Assembly: GCA_026724425.1 (NCBI GenBank)
Contig: JAIUCV010001108.1
Span: 62,001 to 126,000, forward strand
DNA length: 64,000 bases
Reading direction: 5' to 3'
Source of the DNA: Erythrophleum ivorense
Lineage: Eukaryota > Streptophyta > Magnoliopsida > Fabales > Fabaceae
Shown: in pieces, positions 33,229 to 44,327 of the stretch
Position numbering within the stretch: the first letter of the stretch is position 1
How the letters are laid out: each line of letters begins with the position of its first letter
Notes under the pieces: generated by a model
The model's input: the letters and a program-made list of their open reading frames with translations, nothing else
Databases searched by the model: none
Told to the model about the DNA's origin: nothing
Translations under genes and position numbers: made by a program

Positions 33229-33246
33229 TGGCGCCGTTGCCGGGGA
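33229..33246 (+). promoter_or_regulatory. Primer-binding site, tRNA-Asp (element B)
   Basis: TGGCGCCGTTGCCGGGGA six bases after the LTR end; same site as elements A and F. Confidence 0.93.
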
Positions 33247-33357
33247 GTGCATTGCACTTACACGTTTATGAGATTAAAAGTTAAGACTAGATCTTTTGTT
33301 TCATGTTTACTAACTTTTGCAATTTTGTTTCTCTTATGTTTCTTAGGTACTTTAAGG

Positions 33358-34480
33358 ATGAGCCACTACTCGGGCATGAGTAACCACTTTGAAGGGAGAA
33401 AACCGCTTCCCCATGAAGTCCAAAGGCGGCCACATGATCCAAATCCGGCCGGAGACTTCATCCCAATGCCAATCCCACCAAATTTCCGCCATCCGCTCTT
33501 TGCCGAGACTAGCCGAGAAGAACATCATCACTATCATCAAAACCGATCACCGGTTTATCAAGGCCGACCTCACCAGCCACCTCATCATCATCACCGTCCA
33601 CGCCCCAACCTTCCCACATACCAAGAGCACGCGCTTAATAGGCGGAGAGATGACAATCTCAAAGCCATGATAGAAGACTTCATGGAAATCCAAAGAAAGT
33701 CTAGCCAAAGTCTTGAGACAAGGCTAGAGTTTCTAAAGCATGACCTTGATAGGAAGTTCGGAAACCTTTCTGACCAAGTGGAGAGAGTCGAAACAAGGTG
33801 TATTGAAGTGGAAGGGGAGCTAAGGGAACAAGCCGCAACTGTTGGAGGTAACACCAAGGCGATCCGAGACTTGAACCTCAATTCAAAGGAGATGGATAGC
33901 CACCTGGATGAGAAGATCACCGGCCTAGAAGATAACCTCAATGGCACAACCCTAAGCCTCAACTCAATCTCACTTGTGGCTCACCAAGCCAAGAAGAGAG
34001 CATCGGAGGTTAACCAAAGAGAGAAAGAGCTTTACTCGACCATGGTGATGTTGGTGGAAGGGCAAGAACAATTCAAGGTATCAATCAATGACTTGAAGCG
34101 TCTTGTGGAAGAAAGATACAAAGAGCTACTTGAGATGACCACGCTATGGCAAGATACAACCGGAGGAGCCTCCAAAGGAATCAAAGACCTCACCAAACGC
34201 TTGGAGGATATGGAAGAAAGAGACCGAGCTTCAAAAGACACAAAAGCGGCCAACTCAAAGCCTAACAATGCTTTGGTTGCTTTTGGCGCTAGAGAAACTA
34301 ATCCAAGAGTGGTTTGGGATGAGGATGAAAGGAGACAAGGCAAGCGCACAGCAAGGATAAGAGGAAGAAAGTTGCCGGAAGGAACACCACTTTCTCCAAG
34401 ATCTTCACTACCACCCGTCCCTAAGATCTCCAAGATCTTCACTACCACCCGTCGGATTACACCATTGATGATTTCAATTT
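33358..34480 (+). pseudogene. Gag-linker-like coiled-coil ORF (element B)
   Basis: The ATG at 33358 (MSHYSGMSNHFEG) follows TTTCTTAG|GTAC, a possible splice acceptor. The protein is His/Pro-rich at first (EEHHHYHQNRSPVYQGRP) and then a long coiled coil (LETRLEFLKHDLDRKFGNL, EVNQREKELYSTMVMLVEG, RYKELLEMTT). The canonical gag domain of element A is absent: the ORF corresponds to the region between gag and PR. The frame breaks at about 34440-34480, next to a 34-bp tandem duplication (34393/34427); PR continues in another frame. Removing one 34-bp copy does not by itself restore the frame by my arithmetic. Confidence 0.72.
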
Positions 34481-34481
34481 T

Positions 34482-35192
34482 ATGGCAAAAAGGTTCCCTA
34501 GCAATATGCCCTTTGATGTCGCTTGCAACAAGAGCCCTTACCTTCAAGACTTTGTATGGACTCATGATTGGAGCTTAGCCGAGGTGGAAAAGATGAATAA
34601 CCAAGCAAGAGAGGAAATGCCTGCGCCAAGGACACTACACAAGCTTCATGACCCAGGTTACTTCCTTATACATTGCTCCATCAATGGCAAATTCTTTGAT
34701 GATGCACTATGCGATTCCGGTTCAAGCGTGAACCTCATGCCGGCTGTGATAGCAAGAAGTTTGGGATTGATTGAGTCCATGGAGCGGACCAACATGGGCA
34801 TAAAGCTTGCCAACAACTCTTCATTCAAACCGCTTGGCAAGGTAAGAAATGTCCAACTTTCTTTTGAAGATTGCATCATCCCGGCCGATTTCTATGTTGT
34901 CACTATGGAGGATCCAGAAGACCAAGCCCTTCTACTTGGGAGATCCTTCCTAGTAACAGCTGGAGCAATCATGGATTGGCCAAACAGGAGAGTCTCACTA
35001 GCCAATGTTGACAAGGACACCTATTATGTCGCCGCACCTCCCGGTTTCTCATCCAAAAGATTTCGGTACACAAGTGGAGGAGAAAGCTCGCAACAAGGTT
35101 ACTTGATCAAAGAAGTGTTACAAGACAAGATGCACTTGGAGCCATCCAGTACTAGGAGCTGTCTACAGCCTCCACACTCGCCTAACACCTAA
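34482..35192 (+). pseudogene. Athila-type aspartic protease (element B)
   Basis: Reading frame actually entered upstream (YTIDDFNFM before 34482). Contains FLIHCSINGKFFDDALCDSG with active-site triplet D-S-G at about residue 75, SVNLMPAVIARSLGL, then ALLLGRSFLVTAGAIMDW, the usual retropepsin end. Closes with a stop at 35190-35192 and is followed, 11 bases on, by the conserved post-stop element and not by RT. The domain is complete but out of frame with the upstream ORF. Confidence 0.82.
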
Positions 35193-35203
35193 GGAACACA
35201 AGG

Positions 35204-35252
35204 AGTCGAGCTATAAAGACTTAAAACTAGCGCTTATGGGAGGCAACCCATA
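35204..35252 (+). promoter_or_regulatory. Conserved post-stop stem-loop element (element B)
   Basis: A ~49-nt block right after the PR stop: AGTCGAGCTATAAAGAC, TTAAAACTAGCGCT, then TATGGGAGGCAACCCATA (35235-35252), a perfect 6-bp stem with a 6-nt loop. Homologous blocks lie at 57883-57930 (A) and 42395-42441 minus (D). Function unknown. Confidence 0.75.
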
Positions 35253-36029
35253 TTTTTCTTTTCTTTTAACTTTTGTTTTGATTTTATTAACTTGAATTTT
35301 TGGGAATTTTATAAAATCCACAAAAAAAAAATTAATAAACATGTTTTAGGATTAAGTGCCAAAGAAGACAATCAAAGGAGTTTTGCATGATCCATGAAGC
35401 CGGTCAACCAATCCCACCCATTCAACCCACCCTTGTTCAGGACGAGAAAATTGCGGTCACCACCTTGGGCTGCTACAGGAGGATTAAGGAGAAAAATCGG
35501 TCGAAGAAAATCACTCAGAGGTCGAGTCAAATGGAAGATATCACGTCCGATACCATCTTCCCGGCCAAACGGGTAACACGGAGGACCCACTTGACACATC
35601 TCACAAACGGCTCAACCAAAGTCCACCACACTTCACAGGCGACCAAACAACACCATGTTGGTCGGCAAATCCAAAAGATAGGACGGAAAAATGTTGACGG
35701 ATAAGGAGATACGCACAAATGCCACATCCGGTCGATGGCGGGCAACCGAAGGCCGACAAAAACCCAAATCATGGCACGGAGACACCACCACCGGGAAACG
35801 GATTCTTGAAGCTTCAATATCAGTTTTCCACAAGAAAATCAACGGATGGACGAGCCAAATTCAAGAATGGTCAAAAATCTCTTCCCAGAGCCGATTAGAC
35901 CACGTTGTGAAGGAAGTCTCAAACCGCTCGTCCATTTGCCCTCAAACTTCTCCAGTGGTCACAAAATATAAGGTTGGTCGACGGAATTTCAAGCTCGGTC
36001 GGGGAATTCATCATCGTTTGGGATGTGGT
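35253..36029 (+). other. Element B spacer, non-coding, left part
   Basis: No gene. Pyrimidine-rich start, then imperfect repeats with TCAAACCGCTCGTCC, GGTCACAAAATATAAG and GGTTGGTCG(A)CGGAATTTCAAG that recur on the other side of element D (47490-47700). It is cut at 36029/36030 by D. Confidence 0.6.
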
Positions 36030-37506
36030 TGATAGTAGGATTTTACTACGAATTAACCTATTAACACTATCATGTCGATGCAGTGTAAGAAGGTGTCAAA
36101 TCCAAATGGGCGAGATGCTATGCAATCAGGACGTGATCGAGTGAAGGTAAGTCAAGCCAAATGCAAGGGTGTGAATTCTAAACTATCAACTTAAAGACAG
36201 AAATGGAAATGCAAATAACATAATGAAATGGTACTTCACGGCGTCCAGACGCGACGCTATCAAGTGAACAAAGGTAAAATGTAAATCGATAAACTATAAA
36301 CCATAAGCTAGAATGAACAAATGCAACAAGATGAAAAGACAAAAGCTTTAAGATTTAAACTCAAGATCAAAAACTAATTAAACAAAGGATCCTAAGAATG
36401 GGTGTTATGGATCAATGAAATTCCATGGTCAACACTATAGTGTTCAACAAAACTCAGACAGAGCTGTTCCCTTGGCTGCGAACTCGATAGCAAGCTAATC
36501 CACTCTCGTGACAGAAGCTATCGAGTTGGTGTGTGTTCCAGACCCACTCTCATGGCGAAATCCACACCAACAAGCATTAGGAATCAGTTCGCAAATGCTA
36601 AAGTGCAATCAAAAACGCTAGTATCCTAGGTATGATATGCAAATTTCTTGTAAAAGCTGGTTCAGGCATTTCATCAAACACCTTCTGGGTGCTGAAATGC
36701 CTAGCTTCGGATTCCAAATGATCAAGAAGGAATCAGCATTAAGAACACTAATCAAGAAGGGAAACTATGAAATCAAGGCTTAAACACTCTAGGTAACCAT
36801 GGATCTTCACTAATCTAACCCATCCTTAGGATTCTAAGAACACTACTCAGAAACCGACTTCATCAAGTCGAACTCGGAAAGCTGTGAAACTAGCATCAGA
36901 AGATAGACAGAAAGGAAGCAATCAAGTTCAAAGAAGGAAGCAAGCACAAATTGATTAAAACTTAGAAGGAATCTGGAATGCAAATCAAGAACACTACAGA
37001 GGCGATTTTGTGTTTTCTGAAAGTTAAAAGCAGGAATAGAAATTAAGATGGTTCTAATCTCACATTACATAGTACTTATACTTAGGTTACAGAAAGGTAA
37101 AATAGGTCACGCGCGTGTGGACTCGACGTCCAACTCGACGTGTATGTGTGGAACTCGTCGAGTGCCCCTAAAGGTTGCACCTTTGGCTCCGACTCGATGT
37201 GCCAACTCGACGTGCATGTCTGGACTACGTCGAGTTGACTGTTCCTTGTTCTCCAAGCCGTCGTTTCCAGACTCCTCTTCATCACTGCTTGATCAGGCAA
37301 TCATCCTCCATCTTCAAGGCATCCTCCAAAGCTCCAAATGTACCTGATAACAAACACAAATGCGACGAAACGTGCAATGCTTATGCGAACGCTACGAAGT
37401 GCGGAAAGTGAATGCAAATGGAAGTGAAACGTGATGATGTGGTGTTATATGAATGCAGAAGTGATGAATAAATGATGCTAAAACAAGGCTAAATATGTGT
37501 ACATCA
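36030..37506 (-). repeat. Element D 3' LTR (1477 bp)
   Basis: Minus strand TGATGTACAC...CCTACTATCA. Contains CTCGACG/CGTCGAG inverted motifs at 37120-37240. Its outer 849 bp (36658-37506) match 46593-47441 and 52957-53805. Confidence 0.87.
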
Positions 37507-37544
37507 ACACCCCCAAACTTATCTTTTGCTTGCCCTCAAGCAAA
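37507..37544 (-). promoter_or_regulatory. Stem-loop plus polypurine tract, 3' end of element D
   Basis: Minus strand TTTGCTTGAGGGCAAGCAAA (8-bp perfect stem, 4-nt loop; 37525-37544), four bases, then AAGTTTGGGGGTGT (37507-37520) abutting the LTR. Same arrangement as at 48975-49013 and 61553-61591. Confidence 0.85.
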
Positions 37545-38990
37545 CAAACAAGAATAGCGAAAGGGATGAGGTTTGAGAAAGAGTTGTTACAGCCAAAAAT
37601 AACAAGCAAAAACGATTTGATATATGTCCAAGTTCACGGTTCTAAAATGCAGCAAGGTGAGAGCTACTTCTTCGAAAATCAGTTTCATGTTTAACATGAT
37701 CAATCCAACTTCACAGTCTCTCAAACAATGCATTCCTATCAGCAAATCTCTTTGACATTCATTAAAGTGAACAATGAATCATAAACATGCAAGTCAGCAA
37801 CTCATTTGGCTCAAGGTAAAGGTCAAGAGAAAAAGATGGTTTCGCAAAGTCATGAAACGGTATAAAGAACAGGGATCTCTCAGTAGAATGACAATGCTTT
37901 GGCAGAATGCTAAGAGTAATAACCAAGGATGATGCAAGAGCAGAACCTCTAGCTACCTAGCACCGACTTGACAGCGTCAATACCCGAACCCCATAAGAAA
38001 TCAAGAACAACTCCTAACTACCCTTTAGGCTTTGCACCTTTAGACACAGAGGAGCAATTGCTCTTTTCTTTTTCTTTAGTAAACTAGCCAAGGGATAGGT
38101 GATCTTATGGTAACATCTAGCGGTTTGGGAATTCTATCACTAAGGGAAAAATTTTCTTTATTTTAACTAATTGAGGCATTTTGCCTTCTTTTCTTTTATA
38201 CTTAGAACCCTTTTTCTTTTCTTAAACAGTTCCCAAACCTTTACTAGACCATTTTGAAACACAAACCAACTCCCTTGCTTTCAAACAAAAACTTTTATTT
38301 TTCCCACGTTTTGAATACGAAACTGCAGCGTTCACCCCCAAACTTAGCCTGAAAATAAACCCAAGATCGAACTAGATACCTAGACATCCTATTCTTGCCG
38401 GTTTAAACTCAACACGTTCTGCTAAGCATGATCGAAACAAGGCCTCACAACACACAAGAATAATGCGGGTTTGAAAGAAAAGGCTATAGCGTTCAGGGTG
38501 TGGGGAAAAACTATCTGGACAAACAAAGAAGATAAACAGATGGGAAAAGATTGTCCAGATATGTATGTTATCCATGAGTTGCTTTCAATGCATGCAATGA
38601 TATTTAAAAGTCAAGATTAAGGTTCAGATAAACAGGGATAAGCATCAATTCGCAGCAGTGATCAAGTGAGATGTGCATGTCATGACGTGATCAAGTTAAG
38701 CATGGTTTCGTTTTAAATGCTTCAATCTCACCCTAATGCATCAGAGAATCAAGAGCCAAGACACATATCACATCGCATGAGATGGTTATTTTACAAGGCC
38801 ATATCAACAATGCAGCATGAATGTAAAGCTATGTGATGCAATTGAGACTTAATCTAACAAATGTGAATGCAACTACATGAATATTTTTGGATTTTTCGAA
38901 ATTTTTCAAATTTTTATGGTTTTTTTCTATGCCTTATATGATGCAAAAATTTGATTTAAGAAAACAGAAAACATGAGTTAAATACATCTC
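37545..38990 (-). other. Element D 3' non-coding region
   Basis: No gene seen; AT-rich with pyrimidine-rich tracts (38050-38330). It lies between the internal and terminal polypurine sites, as the corresponding ~0.9-kb regions of A and B do. Confidence 0.55.
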
Positions 38991-39031
38991 AACCCCTCCC
39001 CCATACTTGAATTACACAGTCCCTTGTGTAA
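38991..39031 (-). promoter_or_regulatory. Internal stem-loop plus polypurine tract (element D)
   Basis: Minus strand TTACACAAGGGACTGTGTAA (6-bp perfect stem; 39012-39031) followed by TTCAAGTATGGGGGAGGGG (38992-39010). It sits ~80 bp past the env-like stop and ~1.5 kb before the LTR, matching the internal sites in A and B. Confidence 0.7.
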
Positions 39032-39114
39032 CAAAAGAAAGGAGAAGAGTTCAAGAATCAAAAACCAATAAAACAGAGATGAAATGGTATATACAATGGT
39101 TTAGAGTTGTTACC

Positions 39115-40916
39115 TCAATGCTGAGAGAAGAAGGAGTCGACAGACGCCTCCATACTTTCGCGTGTGTAAGCGGAAAGTGAGTGGTCGTGTTCGGTTCCCA
39201 ACTCGGCGTGTGGGTCAACTCTGTAGCTTGAGGTCGTGCCACCGTCAGTCGGAAATGGCACAGCTCTCCTTTTCTTGCTTCGGTCTCTAGGCTCAAAGCA
39301 AGATGCCCGTGGCGGGTCTGTTGGATGATGTTGTCTCGTGGCGGTGGTGTCGTGGATAAGAGAGCGGCTTCTCTCTATCACTGCAGGTCTCGCGCCTTCA
39401 TCCTCTGCGGCTCTGCTTGAAGAGCCATTCACCTTACGCTGGAGCTCTTTTATCTGCTCTTTCATTTCGCTGACCGTTTCCTTCAAGGACTTGATAGCCT
39501 TGCCCTGATACTTGTTCCACAGCTTGAGAAGGCCAATGTTTTTGTTCGCAGCCTTTACAGCAGCACCTTGCCTTGGTGCTGTGTAATCCTCAAAATCAAA
39601 GTGATCAGAGCTGTTGGCTTCTACCTCTTCGTCTGACTGCTGAAGCTGCGGTGTCCGCAGAATGTAGGTGTCATAGCACATCTCTGGCGGTGGGCAGAAG
39701 TCAATATTCTTCCCATCCCTGATCCTGGTGTACTCAACACACGGCAATGCCAATAAAACTTCTGTGCTAGTCAGAGGATGGTAGAACTTGTAGGCGTGAC
39801 GTCCATCTATCGGCTCCTTGTCGAGGAAACCCGTCTTGGTGAGGTAATCTATGTCTATCCACTTCGGCGTGAACTCTTTTCCCATCAGATCAATACCAGC
39901 AGCTACCAAGATCGGAGTTACCAGCCCACCAATGCTCAACTCTCCTTGTACCTTCCTTTTATAGAGCTTGGATGCCCAGCTTCTGTAGTATAGGAACTGA
40001 TCAAGAAGCACCACTGTGAGTCCCGTGTCAGACGTGTCTCCTATCAATGCCGTTCTATCAGATGTGAAATCAGCGACATGGCCAATTGCTGTGTCTAGAA
40101 ATTGGAGCTCCCCTTCATTGACGTTTCCGGTGATCTTTCTCGCAAAGAATGTGTGAGCAATGGACTTGTGCAAGTACCTGATCACCGGACTCCTGATTTG
40201 AGCGCTCTTGGAACTCGCAGAGGCATACTCCTTCTTGTCTCCAATTGTCTTCCAGAGCGACAACAGTTCGTCTTTTCCGAACTCTGGACAGCGCCCTCGT
40301 CCTCTCGGGAAACCATACAGCATGTCTAGCTGGTTCATTGTGAGTGAATACTCTGCACCGTCCACTGTGAAAGTAATATATCCAAGTCCAGCACTTGGAT
40401 CAACAAGAACGCCCTCATCCTCGTAGAAGTGCAAAACAAGAGATGCGAGGAACTGACAGGTTTCGTCCTTGAAGGCACCGCATGCGTGGCTCATCATCGT
40501 GGCTACACCGCACAACTCCATGAGATACTCAACATCTCTCTTTAATCCCAGTTCTCGCAGCGTGTCTTGGTGAGGGAATCGTGTCCCAGCAAACCGCATT
40601 GACATGAACATCTTCAGCAATTGTTTTTGGCTCGGCTGTGAAGCCGAAGTGCGGGTTTGCTTTCTGACAGGCTGCACAATTTCCACTTCACGGATTTCAA
40701 GCTCATCCTCTTCATTCTCAGAACTCTGATTATCAGCATCCTCTGTCTCGTGATCTGACTCTACAGGGTGGCTCTGTTCCTCATGTTCATGAAATTACTT
40801 CTGTTCCCACTGGTATCTTCCCTTGCGCAATATCGTCTCTGTTGCTCGTAATCGTGGTTCGCGCGAGTCGCCTGGCCACTTGCTTCGTTGTAGGGCGCTT
40901 AATCTTCTTTTTCCTG
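39115..40916 (-). pseudogene. Athila env-like / ORF-1 protein (element D)
   Basis: Main open frame 40686-39115 (~523 codons, no ATG at its start), extending upstream through an acidic stretch (NEEDELEIREVEI) and then, after a frameshift near 40795, a basic segment KKKKIKRPTTKQVARRLA that begins right after CAACCTTTCAG (40917), a likely splice acceptor. Shares with the element A ORF the signature IRSPVIRYLHKSIAHTFF and a similar layout, and has a coiled coil near the C-terminus (ETVSEMKEQIKELQRKV). Matches the Athila ORF-1/env-like family in position and style. I see no convincing signal peptide or transmembrane segment. Broken only in the N-terminal part. Confidence 0.75.
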
Positions 40917-42394
40917 AAAGGTTGTCAAAGGAAAAATTAGTCCCCATACTACACACTCGACAGCGTCACTCAAAATTCTAGTCGAGTTTATTGAATAATA
41001 TTGCCGTGGAATAGCAAACTCGACCAAGTGATAGAGCGTAGCCATCGAGTTAGAAAAAGAACGAGAACAGGATAATCAATTTGAAACAGACATCGCAAAT
41101 CAATAAGCCTAATAATCAGACGCTATCAAGCTGCACACAGCAAGAACAGATGAACTAACTCGACAGCTTCTGTTCAACACATAGTAAACTCAATCAATCA
41201 CATATCAGCTCCTATGCAGTTCAATTCAGCTCAAATAACTAGAACAGAGAACATTTATTGTGGCAAACAGAGCAAGGCAAGCACACCCGACTCGACGGCG
41301 TCAAAGAACCAACTCGACAGCGTCTAACAAAGGAAATAAGAAGACCCAGAATTCGAAACAGAGTGTCGTGAATCAAGAAAATGAAACAGGGAGCTATGAA
41401 ATTCAATCAAGCGAATCAGAGCAAAACATTTCAACTCAAGCAATCAGTTCAATACAACCTCAACTCGACATCTTCAATTTAAATGAATCCAACCAACTCG
41501 ACGGTGTCAATGAACCAACTCGACGACCTCTATGTAAAACAGTTCAACCAACTCGATAGCTTGAGAAACGAAAACTCAACATTAGAACCGTGAATAACCC
41601 TCAAACTCTCGCCTTAGAATGTAATACCTTACTTAGCTCAATTCAGCTTAAATAACAAGAACAGAGAACAAGAGGGTAATGTATATCTCAACTCGACAGC
41701 GTCCAACAAGGGAATACAAGCAAAACCGAAAACCAAACTCAAGGGCTGAAATTGAAAACTTACGCTTTCCAAAAGCGTTCCAATTTGTCAATCGTCTTCA
41801 CGAAATTGCAAAGAAAAGAGGGGTTGAAATCAAGGGAGTTTGAAACGAAATCGATCGAGTGGGAATTGAAGAAGGCACTCGACGTTTTGCAAGCTTGATT
41901 CGATCGAGTGGGAAAGAGTTTCAGAGAGAAAGAGGAGAGAGAGTGATGAAGTTCAATGGTGAACAAGAGATGAATAAAAGAAATCGTGAAATGCAAAGGA
42001 TAAAGGATAAAGGATGAGTGGTGGAGAAAAGCTGCGGTTTTACTAAAGGAAAGGGAAAGGTTAAAACCGCATAGGTAAAAGAGGAGACAAAAGTTGCTGT
42101 AATTTCTGAACAAAGAGCAATGAAAAGGATAAAGGAGAAAGCTTAATTAAACACCACATGCTCCAGGGAGAGTGAAATTCACACACTAACCTTGAAAAAT
42201 CAAAAGTTTAAATTTCATCCTAAACCTGGTCAACTCGACGGCGTTCGTCGAGTTAGCACGTCAAGTGTGTCTTGAATCCTTTCTTGCTTTGTTTCCCGAA
42301 TCACAACATGCTCATACTCTTTAGTTTCCTGCCACCATAAACACTAGAAAGCAAAAACATAACATAATTTAAAGAATATGTACAGAGATAGTCA
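40917..42394 (-). other. Element D env leader with CTCGAC motif repeats
   Basis: No gene. Between integrase and env-like ORF; probably an intron or leader of a spliced mRNA. It carries many copies of AACTCGACAGCGTC/AACTCGACGGCGTC (40970-41720 and 42230-42265). Confidence 0.6.
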
Positions 42395-42441
42395 TGGGAA
42401 TTCCTCCCAAGTGAGCTTGTTTTAGGTCTCTAAGCTTGACC
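42395..42441 (-). promoter_or_regulatory. Conserved post-stop stem-loop element (element D)
   Basis: Minus strand, 11 bases after the integrase stop: GGTCAAGCTTAGAGACC, TAAAACAAGCTCACT, then TGGGAGGAATTCCCA (42395-42409; 5-bp stem). Same blocks as in A and B, but here it follows a full pol. Confidence 0.75.
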
Positions 42442-42451
42442 GCTTTACCGT

Positions 42452-44003
42452 TCAGGCTTGGGGTGGTTCATGGAGAGGAATTGAGACCCCCTCTGGTATG
42501 GTCTGATCAGCCATGTAGCGTTTAACCCTCTGACCGTTCACTGTGAACTCAACCCCATCGTTTCTGACCAAAGTGACAGCTCCATAAGGCAGAACCTCTC
42601 TTATCTTGAATGGTCCAGACCGACGTGATTTCACTTTCCCGGGAAACAACTTCAGCCTTGAGTTAAAGAGTAGCACATCATCACCAGACTTTAGCTCTCT
42701 TTGCAGAATGTTCTTGTCATGAAAGGATTTTGTTCTCTCCTTATAGATCTTGGAATTTTCAAACGCATCAAGTCTGATCTCCTCTAGCTCGTGCATGTCT
42801 GTCAATCTCTTCTCCTGAGCTGTCTTCAGATCAAAGTTCAGAAACCGTGTAGCCCAGACTACCTTGTACTCTATCTCCACTGGTAGGTGGCAAGATTTTC
42901 CATACAGCAGCTGAAACGGGGTCCGTCCTATAGGAGTCTTAAACGTTGTCCTGTAAGCCCATAGAGCTTCATCAAGCTTAACTGCCCAGTCTCTCCTCGA
43001 AACTCCTACAACCTTGTTCAAGATAGCCTTTATCTGCTTGTTAGAGACTTCAACCTGTCCACTTGTCTGCGGATGATAGGGTGTAGCTACCTTGTGCTTA
43101 ACACCATGCTTCTTGAGTAGGCTCTCAAAGACCTTGTTGATGAAGTGAGATCCACCGTCGCTTATCACAACTCTGGGCACTCCATAGCGTGGAAATATGA
43201 TGTTCTTAAAGAGCTTGATCACCGGCTTGTGATCGTTGGTTACGCACGCTATAGCTTCCACCCACTTCGAAACATAGTCCACAGCCACTAAGATGTAACT
43301 GTTCCCATGTGAAGCTGGGTTAAAAGGTCCCATGAAATCAACGCCCCAGACATCAAATATTTCAACTTCAAGAATGGGGTTCTGAGGCATTTCATTCCTC
43401 CTGCTGATGTTCCCCATTCGTTGGCATGAATCACACCTGGATATGAACGCTTGAGCGTCCTTGAAGAGACTTGGCCACCATAACCCAGCTTGAAGTATCT
43501 TCTGAACTGTCTTGAAGGCTGCAAAATGCCCTCTATAAGCAGAACCGTGGCAATGCTCTAGCACACCATTGACCTCTTGTTCAGCTATACAGCGCCTGAA
43601 AAGACCATCAGACCCCCTCTTTTACAGGTAGGGCTCATCCCAAAAGTAGTGTGAGGCTTCCCTGAATAGTTTCTTCTTCTTGTAAGGATCCAAATCCTTT
43701 GGCACATCTCCACACACCAAGTAGTTCACCATGTCCGTATACCAAGTCAAATTCTCATCCTGCAGAGCACTGACTTCATCGAGTTGGCGCTTAACTTCGT
43801 AGCTTTCGCGCAGAACCTTCACTGCCATGAGCTGCTCTTCAGGCATTGAGTCATCGATTGGTACAGAATCATCAATCCTCATTCTTGAAAGATGGTCAGC
43901 CACTCCATTCTCAACACCCTTCTTGTCAACAATCTCCATGTCAAACTCTTGGAGAAGAAGTATCCACCTAAGTAGTCTAGGCTTGGTGTCCTTCTTAGCA
44001 TAA
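42452..44003 (-). pseudogene. Athila RNase H end and integrase (element D)
   Basis: Minus strand: YAKKDTKPRLLRWILLLQEF and KKGVENGVADHLSRM (RNase H end, 44003-43870), integrase zinc-binding region (HCHGSAYRGHFAAFK, CDSCQRMGN), core with D (VWGVDFMGPF), D (VVISDGGSHF) and E (SGQVEVSNKQIK), and the C-terminal part SGPFKIREVLPYGAV. All three catalytic residues are present. One in-frame TAA at 43622-43624; otherwise open for over 500 codons. Upstream RNase H and RT palm are missing at the 44003/44004 junction. Confidence 0.87.
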
Positions 44004-44032
44004 CCAAATCAATCTTGGTGTCCTTCTTAGCA
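44004..44032. other. Templated filler at deletion junction
   Basis: After CTTGGTGTCCTTCTTAGCAT at 43982-44001 come CCAAATCAAT and a second copy of CTTGGTGTCCTTCTTAGCAT (44013-44032), then LTR B sequence with AAAATAC overlap. A local templated copy at a junction is typical of end-joining repair. Confidence 0.75.
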
Positions 44033-44327
44033 TAAAATACAAAACCCCTTGCATATTATTGATTTAGCTTAACCAAATCTTTACAAATGTGTAGTGTGCA
44101 ATTCGCATTCTCTTGTGGATCGACCCCTAAGTACTACAACAACATGTTGTGAACTTGCAACCATGTTTAGCTTAGGGTTTTTATTACTTGCATACATACC
44201 ACACCCACGTCTGGCTATCAGAAGTCTACCCCGAGAAAGAATCTAACCGTGCAAGGAAAAGACGCCTTTTCCCCAAGATCATCCAAAAGGCGGATAACTC
44301 TGGAAAGTTTGTAGTTCCATGTTCTAT
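44033..44327. repeat. Remnant of a third tandem unit: LTR B end + captured element A
   Basis: 44033-44220 equals the last 188 bp of LTR B; 44221-44327 equals 56948-57054 of element A gag-PR, including GAAGT. At 44327/44328 it switches to D RT on the minus strand, the same junction as 50691/50692. Confidence 0.9.

Noticed and set aside
33190..33357. Start of the element B gag-like ORF at 33190
   Set aside because: That codon is TTG within LTR sequence and the frame crosses the primer-binding site; the first sensible ATG is 33358.
34393..34460. 34-bp tandem duplication as the sole cause of the frame break in element B
   Set aside because: Removing one copy leaves the PR frame still out of register by my arithmetic, so another indel must be involved.
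37048..37411. Small ORFs repeated three times (37048-37411, 46983-47346, 53347-53710)
   Set aside because: They lie within copies of LTR D and are overlapped by open frames on the other strand; nothing supports translation.
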